Shown: piece after piece, positions 8,627-17,657 of the stretch
How the letters are laid out: each line of letters starts with the position of its first letter
How positions within the stretch are numbered: the first letter of the stretch is position 1
NCBI GenBank assembly: GCA_041447175.1
Contig: CP166960.1
Coordinates: 383,365-447,364 of the forward strand
From: Candidatus Bathyarchaeia archaeon
GTDB lineage: Archaea; Thermoproteota; Bathyarchaeia; Bathyarchaeales; Bathycorpusculaceae
Direction of reading: 5' to 3'
Length of the DNA: 64,000 nt
The notes under the pieces: model-generated
What the model was told of the DNA's origin: nothing
Databases searched by the model: none
The model's input: the letters and a program-made list of their open reading frames with translations, nothing else
Program-made: the position numbers and the translations under genes

Positions 8627-9964
8627 TTAGACAACTCCACTTGATTGGTTTTTTGATCTATTGCTTAAACGTTCAGTTTTAATACGTTCCACCAATTTCT
8701 CAGCTGTCTCATCGGCATGGTTTTGAGGCACCAGTTTCCCACTAAATGCTCGATTCAATATGCTTTGGCGTAAGGAGAAAGATTGCCGCAGGCTTTGCTC
8801 AAGTATTTGTTCGTTATACTCAATTATTGAAAAACCTGTTTGGATGTAATCTATGATTGCCTTCTGCTTTACAGAATCCAATAATGGAAACGGAATTTTT
8901 GATAAGCTCCCCTGACTTATCGTGTTTTGCCCCGCGCTTGATATTATGCTTGATTCAATATGCTTACGCGCTATTTGCGAATCAAAATAGTGCTTCACGT
9001 ATTGTGACTCAATGCCTTTCTGCAAACGAATTCTTATCAAGTGGTCACAGAAAGCCCAAGGCTCCTTTTGGATAAAAACAACTAACTGTCCTGTATTACT
9101 TTTACTGCCATTAACCCTTATGCAAAGCAGGTCATTTTTGCTGAGTGAATACTTTTGTTCCTCATCATTAGTTAGCTTAATAGTCCGTGGAGCTTTGGCA
9201 GTTATAACTCCGTTTTCAATATCTGCAAGCCTGAGAACATTGATTGGTTTTCCTTCGTCGCTCCTTCTTTTTGATAAACCGTTCTGGTAACTTTCGACAA
9301 CATTACTGAAGGGAACTATATGGTTGCCTTCAACTTGGAATGCTTGTTTTAAAACTGCTTGGCGGTAACGTTTAAGCTGCTTCTGCACCTCACGGAGCGA
9401 GGCGACGCCAGCATCCAAAAAAGAAAACAACTCCTCAACCTTACCAACAATACGCAACTGCTCATTGAACGGGGGTATATGGATTTCAAATTTCTTAATA
9501 TCGTGCTGAAATAAATGAGGAACAGCGGTACCTGCTGTTTTCTGTCTAACCAATTCTTGAAATTTGGGACCCCTAAAATAGTAAAAAAGATATTTGGGAA
9601 GAATTGCTTTACACGATCTAACCACCAAGATTGATGAATTAACAGTAACCTTTGTAGGAAGATTTTCCACAAAGCCTATTTTGCCAATTGTGCCATCTTT
9701 GGTAACCAATACATCTTGGTTTCTAAGCTGAATTTCTGGGGATTCTTCATATCTAAAGTCACTTAGATGGTTAGTTACATCAAAATTAATCGAACCATTT
9801 TCAAGGATGTCTTTTACAGCTAATAGTGGAACCCCTTCTGTCAGGTATTCTTCTTTTTTTAAACCTCTCCAACCGATGCGTCCAGCAATAGATATGTAGT
9901 CTTCAAGGGTCACGGCTGTCCAGCCACCAGGTAATTTCTCAATAAATTTTTCCTGCAGGGTCAT
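8627..9964 (-). CDS. hsdS: Type I restriction-modification system, specificity subunit S
   Basis: 445 residues, with two target-recognition domains (about 10-165 and 215-375) each followed by a conserved helix: the central spacer FNEQLRIVGKVEELFSFLDA and the C-terminal ILEQSLRQSFSLRQSILNRA. The repeated layout (GGWTAVTLEDY at the start; FSNVVESYQNGLSK at the second domain) is the hallmark of HsdS. The two domains read the two halves of a split DNA target. Its start overlaps the hsdR stop by four bases (ATGA type), so translation is probably coupled. The base composition of this gene is visibly more AT-rich than that of hsdR, as is common for specificity genes that recombine. Confidence 0.95.
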   Translation of the reverse strand: MTLQEKFIEKLPGGWTAVTLEDYISIAGRIGWRGLKKEEYLTEGVPLLAVKDILENGSINFDVTNHLSDFRYEESPEIQLRNQDVLVTKDGTIGKIGFVENLPTKVTVNSSILVVRSCKAILPKYLFYYFRGPKFQELVRQKTAGTAVPHLFQHDIKKFEIHIPPFNEQLRIVGKVEELFSFLDAGVASLREVQKQLKRYRQAVLKQAFQVEGNHIVPFSNVVESYQNGLSKRRSDEGKPINVLRLADIENGVITAKAPRTIKLTNDEEQKYSLSKNDLLCIRVNGSKSNTGQLVVFIQKEPWAFCDHLIRIRLQKGIESQYVKHYFDSQIARKHIESSIISSAGQNTISQGSLSKIPFPLLDSVKQKAIIDYIQTGFSIIEYNEQILEQSLRQSFSLRQSILNRAFSGKLVPQNHADETAEKLVERIKTERLSNRSKNQSSGVV

Positions 9965-12717
9965 TTCGTTAGCACCGTGTTTAGTTCTTTAATTATGTTG
10001 TTTAGTTGTTGTCCGAAGAGTTTGTGGGCTTTGACTGCGCCTCCTTTCTGGTTAAACGGTGACAGCTCAAAGGCGTCTATGTTGATGGTTAGGCTGGTGG
10101 TTATGTGGTCTTTTATCATGTTTAGCCAGTCTTTCTGTTCAACCGTAAATGAGTGCCCCAGTTTTTCTTGGCTGTTTAGCCACTCACTGAAACGCCTATT
10201 TACCGCGTCGCTGAAAGGCTCCAAAACATCGGCACTGCCAACGGCAAATCGCACCAGCGAAACGATGTTGGTTAAAAGTTTCTGTGGACCTGCACCCTTC
10301 ACTTTTGACTTTTCCAGTTGCTCGTAGGCAAGCCAAACAAGTTCAGGCGTTAAGTTGTAGGGGGGTTTTTTGATGGCTTCAGCTAACTCTTTGATGGCTG
10401 CATACGTTAGGTGCCTTTGCCCGTAGGGTTGACCATAAATCAGTTGCAGAGCAGTTAACTCATCCTTATTTTGTTCGATGAAGCCTTTGAAGGATTCAAC
10501 GGTTAAACGGGCTTTCTCTGCAGCCTGCAAATCGTACCCCGCAAAAACTACCTCGTCTTTGCTTACGTTGTCGATGGTTTGTTCGTTTCGGCGTTTAACT
10601 TCGGCAAGGGTGTTTCTGAATTTTGGCGAATCAAACAGGACACATGCTGTTTTGGTGAGTTCTTCTGAAGCCTTCTGCACTTGCTCATTGGTCGGGTTTT
10701 CGGTCTGGAAAAGTTCTTTGGCTTTCTCCATGTGCTTGTCGGGGTCAACCGCATCAAACAATTCGTTAATGACCTGTTTGAGATTTTTGCCATTGCTCAC
10801 GGCTTCAATTTCTTTTCGTGACGCTTCGTCCAGTTCGCGGTCAAAACGGGCAAGACGCCCAGCCAAAGACGTGAGTGTGTCCACATCTCGAATACCCAAC
10901 GCCACTGAACCCAAAAGCCTGTCAAACGGCACACTCCGATTCCGCTCCAATGGTCGCGAGTCGGTCTTGTCGCTTTCACAAACCCCCACCGCATCCACGA
11001 TGACAAACTGGGTTTTGTTTTCCACATCGGGCGTGACCGCTTTCAAATCCGTACTTGAAATCGTCCGCGTTCCGCGTCCCTTCATCTGCTCAAAGTAGAC
11101 GCTTGAATGGATGTCGCGCATGAACAGCAAGCATTCTAGGGGGCGGATGTCGGTGCCTGTGGAAATCATGTCCACCGTAACGGCAATGCGGGGATTATAG
11201 CTGTTTCTGAAGCTAGAAATCAAGTCTTCCGTCCGCTCCCCCGTGGTTCGGTAGGTGATTTTCTTGCAGAAATCGTTGCCTTTGGCGAATTCTTCACGAA
11301 TTATCTCCACGATGTCTTCCGCGTGGCTGTCATCTTTGGCAAACACCAGCGTCTTAGGGACCTCGCCCCGGGTGGGAAAAATCTCAGTGAACAGCTTATC
11401 CCGAAAAGTGCGGATAACGGTTCGGATTTGGTCCTTAGCCACAACGCTGCGGTCTAACTGCTTCGCGCAATACTCCAAATCGTCTTCTAGCTGCTCCCAA
11501 CGTACCCTGCGGGTCTGTTTATCCCTTTTATCCACATAGAATCCCGCTTCAACTTTGCCGCCGCCTTGGGTGATTCGCGTGTTAATTCGGTAAACATCAT
11601 ACCCCACATTCACGCCATCAGCCACTGCGCGGTCATGCCCATACTCCATCACCAAATTCTGGTTGAAAAAGCCCAACGTCTGCTTGGAAGGCGTTGCAGT
11701 TAAGCCAACGATGAAGGCATCAAAATACTCCAACACCTGACGCCAGAGATGGTAAATTGACCTGTGACACTCATCCGTGACGATTATGTCAAACATTTCA
11801 ATTGGGATGGCAGGGTTGTAGACAACGTCCACAGGCTTCATGCCGTTAAGCGACAGCTCAAACGCGGAGCCTTCCTCGTTCTCTTCGGGCAAGTCTTCGC
11901 CGCGGAGCATGGCGTAAAGCCGCTGGATGGTGGTTATGCAAACGCGGCTGACCCCATCGATATTGCGTGAAGTCAGCCTTTGGACGTTGTAGAGCTCGGT
12001 GAATTTGCGTCCATCATCGGGAGTCTGGTACTTTTGGAACTCCTGCAACGTCTGCTTGGCTAACGTGTTGCGGTCAACCAAAAACAAAACCCGTCGTGCA
12101 CCGCCAAACTTGATTAACCTGTAAACGAAGGTGACGGAGGTGAAGGTTTTGCCGCTGCCGCTTGCCATTTGGATGAGGGCGCGGGGTCGAGATTGGGCAA
12201 AGGACTGCTCTACATTTGTGATGGCTTCAACTTGGCAGCCGCGTAAGCCTTCTTCAATTAGGGGCGGCATTGCTCGGAGCCTGCCGCGCAGGGTGTCGGG
12301 TTGGGTTAGCCATTCCTGCAGGGTTTCAGGGCGGTGGAATGTGAAGATGCGTCGGGAGCAGGAGTCGGGGTCACGTAAATCCCTAAAAAACGTCTCAGCG
12401 CCAGTGCTTTCGTAACCCAACGGCAGAGGGGTTCCAGCGCAGGGTACGTTTTCGGCTAAGCCCGAGAGGTATTTTGCGGTTTGCTCTGAAACCCCGCTTA
12501 AGGTGGTTCCTTCAGGCTTTGCCTCCAAAGCACCCACAGCGCGGCGGTCCACAAACAGCAAATAATCCGCCTCACCACAGGTCAAGGGAAACTCGCGGAC
12601 AGCCACCCCCAAACCTGCCCCCAAATTCAAATCCTTAAAATCCTGAACTTGCCATCCAGCCGCTTTCAGCTGGGTGTCAATTTTTCTGCGTGCCCTCTCT
12701 TCAGGCGTCGTCATCAA
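9961..12717 (-). CDS. hsdR: Type I restriction-modification system, restriction/translocase subunit R
   Basis: 918 residues. The N-terminal nuclease core is visible as GEADYLLFVDRRAVGALEAKPEG (D51, E65-x-K67, PD-(D/E)xK type). The SF2 translocase follows: Walker A ASGSGKT (185-191), DECH (315-318), GLTATP, and the second lobe with STGTDIRPLECLLFMRD and QMKGRGTR. The C-terminal third is helical, as needed for contact with the methyltransferase. It cuts unmodified DNA far from the site after ATP-driven translocation. It is the first gene of the hsdR-S-M operon; the AT-rich stretch around 12785-12810 upstream of the ATG at 12717 is a likely promoter region. Confidence 0.95.
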   Translation of the reverse strand: MMTTPEERARRKIDTQLKAAGWQVQDFKDLNLGAGLGVAVREFPLTCGEADYLLFVDRRAVGALEAKPEGTTLSGVSEQTAKYLSGLAENVPCAGTPLPLGYESTGAETFFRDLRDPDSCSRRIFTFHRPETLQEWLTQPDTLRGRLRAMPPLIEEGLRGCQVEAITNVEQSFAQSRPRALIQMASGSGKTFTSVTFVYRLIKFGGARRVLFLVDRNTLAKQTLQEFQKYQTPDDGRKFTELYNVQRLTSRNIDGVSRVCITTIQRLYAMLRGEDLPEENEEGSAFELSLNGMKPVDVVYNPAIPIEMFDIIVTDECHRSIYHLWRQVLEYFDAFIVGLTATPSKQTLGFFNQNLVMEYGHDRAVADGVNVGYDVYRINTRITQGGGKVEAGFYVDKRDKQTRRVRWEQLEDDLEYCAKQLDRSVVAKDQIRTVIRTFRDKLFTEIFPTRGEVPKTLVFAKDDSHAEDIVEIIREEFAKGNDFCKKITYRTTGERTEDLISSFRNSYNPRIAVTVDMISTGTDIRPLECLLFMRDIHSSVYFEQMKGRGTRTISSTDLKAVTPDVENKTQFVIVDAVGVCESDKTDSRPLERNRSVPFDRLLGSVALGIRDVDTLTSLAGRLARFDRELDEASRKEIEAVSNGKNLKQVINELFDAVDPDKHMEKAKELFQTENPTNEQVQKASEELTKTACVLFDSPKFRNTLAEVKRRNEQTIDNVSKDEVVFAGYDLQAAEKARLTVESFKGFIEQNKDELTALQLIYGQPYGQRHLTYAAIKELAEAIKKPPYNLTPELVWLAYEQLEKSKVKGAGPQKLLTNIVSLVRFAVGSADVLEPFSDAVNRRFSEWLNSQEKLGHSFTVEQKDWLNMIKDHITTSLTINIDAFELSPFNQKGGAVKAHKLFGQQLNNIIKELNTVLTK

Positions 12718-13091
12718 GCAGCCCCAGACTTGCCCATTAGTAAGTGCCTTGTGTAGTTAAAACTTGCCCACCTACCTGCGGATTTATAAATTTATAAATT
12801 GATAAATTTCGTGAGCCTTCTTAAGCTGCGATTGCGCCATTTTGGGCAGGTGCATTTCACATGAAACAGGATGGGGGTGACTGCCAGAAAAAAACCAACA
12901 CATTTTGGGGCTATTCCGAAAAAGTGCCCAATACAACAGGCAAAAAACCCGCCTATTTGCCGCCTATTAGCATCCAAATAACAATTCATTGCAGAACCTA
13001 TAGAGGGGTAGGTCGACACGCAAGTTTTGCCGGGGAAAGCGTAGAGGGGGAGGGGTCTACCCGAAACGTAGCCTACCTACCGTGGGCAGAC
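12718..13091. other. 374-bp intergenic region with small inverted repeats and AT-rich promoter-like segment
   Basis: It lies between the stop of cbiB (13092) and the start of hsdR (12717), both on the minus strand. An AT-only run with repeated TTTATAAA-like words at about 12783-12808 is the likely hsdR promoter. Near cbiB, GGTAGGT (13007-13013) can pair with ACCTACC (13075-13081), and GGGTAG (13006-13011) can instead pair with CTACCC (13057-13062). Two imperfect direct repeats beginning TAGAGGGG lie at 13001 and 13042. I see no convincing protein gene here. Confidence 0.5.
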
Positions 13092-14063
13092 TTACAGTAG
13101 CAATGCTTCCAGTGCAATAATCGGAACAACCACTACCAGCCCAAACAGGAACGTGGTCACCTGCATTATCCGCCACGCCTTGGTGATGTCATCCGCAGAG
13201 AACCGCTCCGCATCGCCCAGCGCGTAGTGCCCCTCTTTCTCCAGCTGCGTGTTCAGGGCGCCCGCCATGGCAGATATGGTGTAGCCAGCGTTGGGGCTTG
13301 CCGTCTTGTTCCTGTCCCGTTTAAGGATGCGCCACGAACTGCGCCAATCCGCCCCCACCAAAGCCGAGGCAGCCACCATCAGAACCGCCGTAATCCGCGT
13401 CGGCACATAGTTGGTTATGGTGTCCATGCGTGCACTAAACCACCCAATATTCACGTTAACCGCGTCCTTGTAGCCCACCATCGAATCCAACGTGTTAATG
13501 ACGCGGAAGGCATAGGCGCCTGGCACGCCAAACAAGGCAAAAAAGAAGAACGGCGAAGTGACGCCGTCCGTGGTGCTTTCTGCAATTGACTCCACGGCGG
13601 CAGAGACAATGTGGCGTTCGTCGAGCGTGTTGGGGTCGCGTCTGACGATGAAATGCATCCACTTCCGCGCCTCAGCCATGTCGCCACGTTTGAGGGCTTT
13701 TTCGATGGGGTGGGTGTAGTAGCGCATGCATTTGAGGGCAAACGTGGTTTTAAGCATCAGAGCTGCCATGATGATGTAGAGAAACCAGCCCACGACTGGA
13801 ATGAGCCGCAATGCCCAGAGGATGGCAAAGGAGGCGCCCGCAAACAACGCCATCACCGACACGCAGAGCAAAACGCCGTTGGCTTTCTCCGTCTTAGGGT
13901 TTGAGCTTTTCAGGCGGGGTTTGAGGTAGTCTATGACTTTGCCCATCCAGACGGTGGGGTGGGCGCGGTCGGGGATTTCCCCAAATACGATGTCAATGGT
14001 GAAGGCTAAAACAAAAATCAGCACCGAGTCCACAAAGAAGGAGAAGTTAAAGAAGGGAAACAT
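13092..14063 (-). CDS. cbiB: Adenosylcobinamide-phosphate synthase (CbiB/CobD membrane family)
   Basis: 323 residues, the usual length. Diagnostic segments are FGEIPDRAHPTVWMGKVIDYL near the start, the loop WMHFIVRRDPNTLDERHIVS, AAVESIAESTTDGVTSPFFFF, and FRVINTLDSMVGYKD; several membrane segments surround them. The enzyme sits in the membrane and attaches (R)-1-amino-2-propanol phosphate (or ethanolamine phosphate) to adenosylcobyric acid. Its partner that makes the aminopropanol phosphate, a CobD-type decarboxylase, is the upstream gene, only 10 bp away on the same strand; the two are clearly co-transcribed. In many archaea this step is shared by de novo synthesis and salvage. Confidence 0.93.
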   Translation of the reverse strand: MFPFFNFSFFVDSVLIFVLAFTIDIVFGEIPDRAHPTVWMGKVIDYLKPRLKSSNPKTEKANGVLLCVSVMALFAGASFAILWALRLIPVVGWFLYIIMAALMLKTTFALKCMRYYTHPIEKALKRGDMAEARKWMHFIVRRDPNTLDERHIVSAAVESIAESTTDGVTSPFFFFALFGVPGAYAFRVINTLDSMVGYKDAVNVNIGWFSARMDTITNYVPTRITAVLMVAASALVGADWRSSWRILKRDRNKTASPNAGYTISAMAGALNTQLEKEGHYALGDAERFSADDITKAWRIMQVTTFLFGLVVVVPIIALEALLL

Positions 14064-14073
14064 GCGTGCACTC

Positions 14074-15213
14074 TCAAACCTGCTTCTCCAGACTCACCTT
14101 CAACGCCGCCACCAGCCGCTCGTTCTCAGGATGCGTCTTGACTGCGACTCGCACAAAATGCTCATCTAAACCCGCAAAGGAGGTGCAGTCCCGAATCAGC
14201 ACGCCCTGCGTGAGCATTTTTTCTTTGAGTTGGGCGGCGGTGAATCCGGTTTTTTGGATGTTCATAAATAGAAAGTTGGCGTCGGCTGGATAAATCTTCA
14301 AGCCTTTCACCCGCTTAAGCGCCTTGAGCAGGAAGGCTTTCTCTGCCTTTATCAAAGCCAACGTTTTTTGCAGGTGCGCCGCGTCGTTGAGGGCTGCAAC
14401 CGCCGCCGCCTGCCCCAAGCAGTTTACGTTCCACGGCAACTTGGCGTTCATTAGCACGTTGATGATTTCTTTGGAGGCTATCCCATAGCCAATCCGAAGC
14501 CCTGTTAAGCCGTAGATTTTGGTGAACGACCGCAGCACAAACAGGTTCGCAAACTCGTTGATGCGGTTAATCATGGATAGCCCCTCGCCGTCGTCGACGA
14601 ATTCAAGGAAGTCCTCATCCAAGAAGACCAAGATGTCGCGGTCCAGCGCCTGCTGGATGATTTCCGCAAGCTGGTCGGGCGGGGTTAGGATGCTGGTGGG
14701 GTTGTTGGGGTTACAGAAGTACACAATTTTGGTTTTGCCCGTCATGGCGCGCGTGAACCTTGCGGGGTCAGCCTCAAAACGGCTAGTTAACTTGACATAC
14801 TTAACCCTCTCGCCAGTCTTTTTCACTGCGCTGTCGTATTCCCCAAACGAGGGCGCAGGCACCAGTGCGACGTCGCCTTTGTTCATGAAGGCTTCGGCAA
14901 ACAGGTAAATCAGCTCCGTAGACCCGTTGCTCACAATGATGTTGTCTCTGCCTACGCCCGCGTAGTGGCTTGCGAGGGCGTCGCGCAGGGCGTTGGAGCA
15001 TGAGTCGGGGTAACTGGGAATCATGCCAAAACCAGCAGTCACTGCTTGGAGAGCTTTTTCGGAGGGTCCCAACGGGTTAACGCTGGAGCTAAAATCCAAA
15101 ATCTCCTCCCGCGTGCGCCCTGTTTTGCCAGCGGCTTCCAGTACATCTGCGCCATGAACGCAGGGCTTCAAACCACGAAAGTTCGCCTTCGCCAAATCCA
15201 ACGCTGGTTTCAT
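14074..15213 (-). CDS. PLP-dependent aminotransferase family protein, probable L-threonine-O-3-phosphate decarboxylase (CobD-type)
   Basis: 379 residues, fold type I. The N-terminus VHGADVLEAAGKTGR...ILDFSSSVNPLGPS is the typical opening of CobD/CobC enzymes, closely related to histidinol-phosphate aminotransferase. PLP-binding features are SNGSTELIYLF, CNPNNPTS, FLDEDFLEF and the Schiff-base Lys K232 in RSFTKIYGLTGLRIGY. CobD decarboxylates threonine phosphate to the (R)-1-amino-2-propanol phosphate that CbiB attaches to cobyric acid. The gene is 10 bp upstream of cbiB. A histidinol-phosphate aminotransferase function cannot be excluded from sequence alone, but the opening motif and neighbour favour the cobamide role. 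Confidence 0.85.
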   Translation of the reverse strand: MKPALDLAKANFRGLKPCVHGADVLEAAGKTGRTREEILDFSSSVNPLGPSEKALQAVTAGFGMIPSYPDSCSNALRDALASHYAGVGRDNIIVSNGSTELIYLFAEAFMNKGDVALVPAPSFGEYDSAVKKTGERVKYVKLTSRFEADPARFTRAMTGKTKIVYFCNPNNPTSILTPPDQLAEIIQQALDRDILVFLDEDFLEFVDDGEGLSMINRINEFANLFVLRSFTKIYGLTGLRIGYGIASKEIINVLMNAKLPWNVNCLGQAAAVAALNDAAHLQKTLALIKAEKAFLLKALKRVKGLKIYPADANFLFMNIQKTGFTAAQLKEKMLTQGVLIRDCTSFAGLDEHFVRVAVKTHPENERLVAALKVSLEKQV

Positions 15214-15389
15214 ACGTCATCCCCAACACTTTTAGAAACGCCTAATAAATCCGTTATGAAACCCAAAAAGCATTTTCCCCTTAAACAAGCCCAAGAAGAC
15301 AATTTGTTTTTGAGGCGTTTTTCTTGAATTGTGGAATACAAAAACTTAAAACTGAAATTACACCTCATTCAGATAAAAGAGCAAACAAA

Positions 15390-15875
15390 ATGATTGAATA
15401 CCTAAGCTTAGTACTTGGTGCAATTGGGACTATCACTGGAGTTCTCTCTCTTGTATGGAAGTTTGAGAACCAGAGACCAAAAATGAAAATTAAGGTAAAA
15501 GAGATTACACATACGTTTCATGAAACAAAATCTGGAAAGGAAATTCATTTTCTTGTGGATCTTGAGATATGGAATCACGGTGATAGAGGAACAACAATAA
15601 ACAAAATTGAACTAGCATTTTCTGATGATAAAAAACGACACGTTTTAGAACAAGAAACGCGTGGAAGAGAAAACATGCGTACAGGTTTTTTTGGAACAAA
15701 AATAATTGAAGTTGAAAGAAAATGGGTAAACCCCAATGAGCTTATAGAAGAAAACCTTAATCTAACCGATGAATACACTGGAAGTGAAAAAGACGATATT
15801 CTTTGCATTATTACTCTTTATCACACCCGCAAAACTCTTAGAAGCGAAGCTATCTCTAAAAAAAAGCTTAATTGA
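15390..15875 (+). CDS. Hypothetical protein with one N-terminal membrane segment
   Basis: 161 residues from the ATG at 15390 (the frame is open further upstream to 15324, but the hydrophobic N-terminus MIEYLSLVLGAIGTITGVL makes this start more natural). After a single membrane segment (about 3-22) comes a beta-rich soluble part: KIKVKEITHTFHE, FLVDLEIWNHGDRGTTINKIELAF, then EENLNLTDEY and LCIITLYHTRKT. This resembles small immunoglobulin-like membrane-anchored proteins seen in variable regions. The base composition is markedly more AT-rich than the flanking cobamide genes, which suggests acquisition. I do not recognise a family and infer no function. Confidence 0.6.
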   Translation: MIEYLSLVLGAIGTITGVLSLVWKFENQRPKMKIKVKEITHTFHETKSGKEIHFLVDLEIWNHGDRGTTINKIELAFSDDKKRHVLEQETRGRENMRTGFFGTKIIEVERKWVNPNELIEENLNLTDEYTGSEKDDILCIITLYHTRKTLRSEAISKKKLN

Positions 15876-15968
15876 TTCTATCATTGGTTATACTATTATT
15901 CATTTAATTTGAGCAAGTTCAAATTTAATGGAATCGGTCACGAATAATTAGCTGGATGGAATTCGCTT

Positions 15969-16232
15969 TTAGTGGAAAGGAGAAAGAAGGTATGCAACAA
16001 TTGTTAGTGGTTTTTTTATATTCTTCCTTAATTCTGATTGTGTCAACTTGGGCAAAGAAATCAACACGACGGTTGCTGGACCAGCCGACTTCTCAACATT
16101 AACTTGACTTTGTTCTGCGAGTTTGAATTTTAGTCCTGCCCCTTCCGCTAATGTTTCGATTTCGTGTGCGATACCTGTTGACCCGACAGGGATGATTTCG
16201 TGAACAAACTCGAGTTTGCGAAGCGCTAAAAC
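15969..16232 (-). pseudogene. Fragment of a CblS-like (PurM-fold) gene, C-terminal third only
   Basis: The minus-strand frame from about 16229 to the stop at 15969 encodes LALRKLEFVHEIIPVGSTGI...FKLAEQSQVNVEKSAGPATVV, matching the last ~85 residues of the intact gene at 16869-17657 (LRRLEFVHEIIPVGSTGIAH and KKSAGPATVV). The DNA similarity is also obvious by eye. The upstream two thirds of the gene are missing; the ~20 codons before the match are unrelated. An acetyltransferase gene lies between the fragment and the intact copy. It is best read as the remnant of a duplication. Confidence 0.85.
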
Positions 16233-16326
16233 GCTGTTAATTCCAAATCTCACACAAGCTCTGGGTTGTATTAGAAAAATATTTCTGCAAACCACGTTTC
16301 ATACTATCAATTAGAGGTCTAAGCGA

Positions 16327-16827
16327 GTGGACAAAGTGGTGACGGAAAGAAAGGCAACTGTGGCAGATGTAGCTGCGATTACTGAAATCTATAACGAAGC
16401 TATCCTCAACACTACTGCCACATTTGATACGCAACCCAAAACCTTAGCTGAGCAGCAAACATGGTTCATCAATCATCAGCCCAGACACCCCATCATAGTT
16501 GCCCAACAGAATGGTCAAGTGGTGGGGTGGGCGTCGCTTAGCAAATGGTCAGACCGATGCGCCTACTGTGACACCGCTGAAGTATCCGTGTACGTCAGAA
16601 AGGAGTACCGTGCACAAGGAGTAGGCAGGCAACTGCTGAAAGTTCTTATTGATAATGGCAGAAACATTGGGTTGCACACCGTTATTGCTCGAATTGCAGG
16701 CGACAACCAAGCCAGCAGGCGCCTTTTCAGGTCTATGGGTTTTGAGGATATAGGCGTTATGCGTGAGGTCGGCAGAAAATTCGGCAAACTCTTAGATGTC
16801 TATTTGATGCAGAAAATCTACGACTAA
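16327..16827 (+). CDS. GNAT-family N-acetyltransferase, phosphinothricin/methionine-derivative acetyltransferase-like
   Basis: 166 residues. The opening is ATVADVAAITEIYNEAILNTTATFD, followed by VVGWASLSKWSDRCAY, the beta-bulge segment AEVSVYVRKEYRAQGVGRQLL (acetyl-CoA pyrophosphate loop, R/Q-x-x-G-x-G/A), and GDNQASRRLFRSMGF. This layout matches Pat/Bar and YncA-like enzymes that acetylate phosphinothricin, methionine sulfoximine or similar amino acids. The annotated GTG start at 16327 is uncertain; GTGs at 16336 and 16339 are close. It is transcribed alone between the CblS-like fragment and the intact CblS-like gene, and may have arrived with the rearrangement that made the fragment. Confidence 0.88.
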   Translation: MDKVVTERKATVADVAAITEIYNEAILNTTATFDTQPKTLAEQQTWFINHQPRHPIIVAQQNGQVVGWASLSKWSDRCAYCDTAEVSVYVRKEYRAQGVGRQLLKVLIDNGRNIGLHTVIARIAGDNQASRRLFRSMGFEDIGVMREVGRKFGKLLDVYLMQKIYD

Positions 16828-16868
16828 ACCCATTCTTCCTGAACACCTGTGAGTCGGGTTGGGTGCTT

Positions 16869-17657
16869 TCAGTTTGAAAGATGCGCAACACAGTTGATGG
16901 GTTTACTTACTGCGTTTTTCAGCTCAGACAGTTTCTGTTCGGATAATGCCGCTAAGACTACAGTTGCAGGACCCGCCGACTTCTTAACATCCACTTCCTG
17001 TTGCTCTGCGATTGTGAATTTGAGTTTGGCTCCTTTGGCTAAGGTTTCGACTTCGTGTGCGATGCCTGTTGAACCCACGGGGATGATTTCGTGAACAAAC
17101 TCCAGCCGCCGCAACGCCCAAACGTCGGTTGACTCTGCAATTTTGCCTTGGTTTTCTTCGGCTAAGACTTCGGCTCCAACGCAGGGAACCCCAACAGCCA
17201 CCACAACATCGCCTGCTTGGGCGGTGCCAATTTTAAGTTGCTCCTTGCGGCAGGTTCCCACAACCGTAACCCCAATGCCCGTCTGCTCCACCGCAATGTT
17301 CTTCTCCGTGCTGCCCGTCACCGCCAGCTTTGGGTCTAAGCCTGCCTTTTCTGCTTCATCTCGAATGCCGCGCAGGATTTCTGCACCCAGCGGTTCAGGC
17401 TCCACCCCCAACGCGTCTACAACGCAGACGGGGTTTGCACCAACAGCCAGAACCTCCATTAACGCCGCACGCGCCGTAAACTTGCCCAAAATGAAGCCGT
17501 CAACTTTCAGCTTATCCAGCGGCTTAGGACCAATGCCCCCCGCGGAGTCACAGCCCACAACCAGAACTTCGCCGCTGAGAAACTCAAAAAGCAGAACGTC
17601 GCGGTTGGTTTTTACAGGAAAAGGAAGAAGCGGGTTGGAGGGTGGGGTGGGGGTCAA
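16869..17657 (-). CDS. PurM/AIR-synthase-fold kinase-like protein, candidate alpha-ribazole kinase (CblS-like)
   Basis: 262 residues. The AIR-synthase/HypE/ThiL fold is visible: FLSGEVLVVGCDSAGGIGPK with an acidic residue in the nucleotide/metal site (D37), GKFTARAALMEVLAVGANP, VVDALGVEPEPLG (D81), STEKNIAVEQTGIGVTVVG, and the C-terminal domain LEFVHEIIPVGSTGIAHE...KSAGPATVVL. In Firmicutes, as I recall, CblS (alpha-ribazole kinase) belongs to this superfamily and works with the ECF transporter CblT. Here the upstream gene overlaps by four bases (TTGA, start TTG 17657) and is an ECF S-component, and cobT is nearby, so a role in salvaging the B12 lower-ligand nucleoside is a good inference. 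Other PurM-like functions remain possible. A degraded copy lies at 15969-16232 and a homologous domain is fused to a regulator at 20208. Confidence 0.65.
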   Translation of the reverse strand: MTPTPPSNPLLPFPVKTNRDVLLFEFLSGEVLVVGCDSAGGIGPKPLDKLKVDGFILGKFTARAALMEVLAVGANPVCVVDALGVEPEPLGAEILRGIRDEAEKAGLDPKLAVTGSTEKNIAVEQTGIGVTVVGTCRKEQLKIGTAQAGDVVVAVGVPCVGAEVLAEENQGKIAESTDVWALRRLEFVHEIIPVGSTGIAHEVETLAKGAKLKFTIAEQQEVDVKKSAGPATVVLAALSEQKLSELKNAVSKPINCVAHLSN

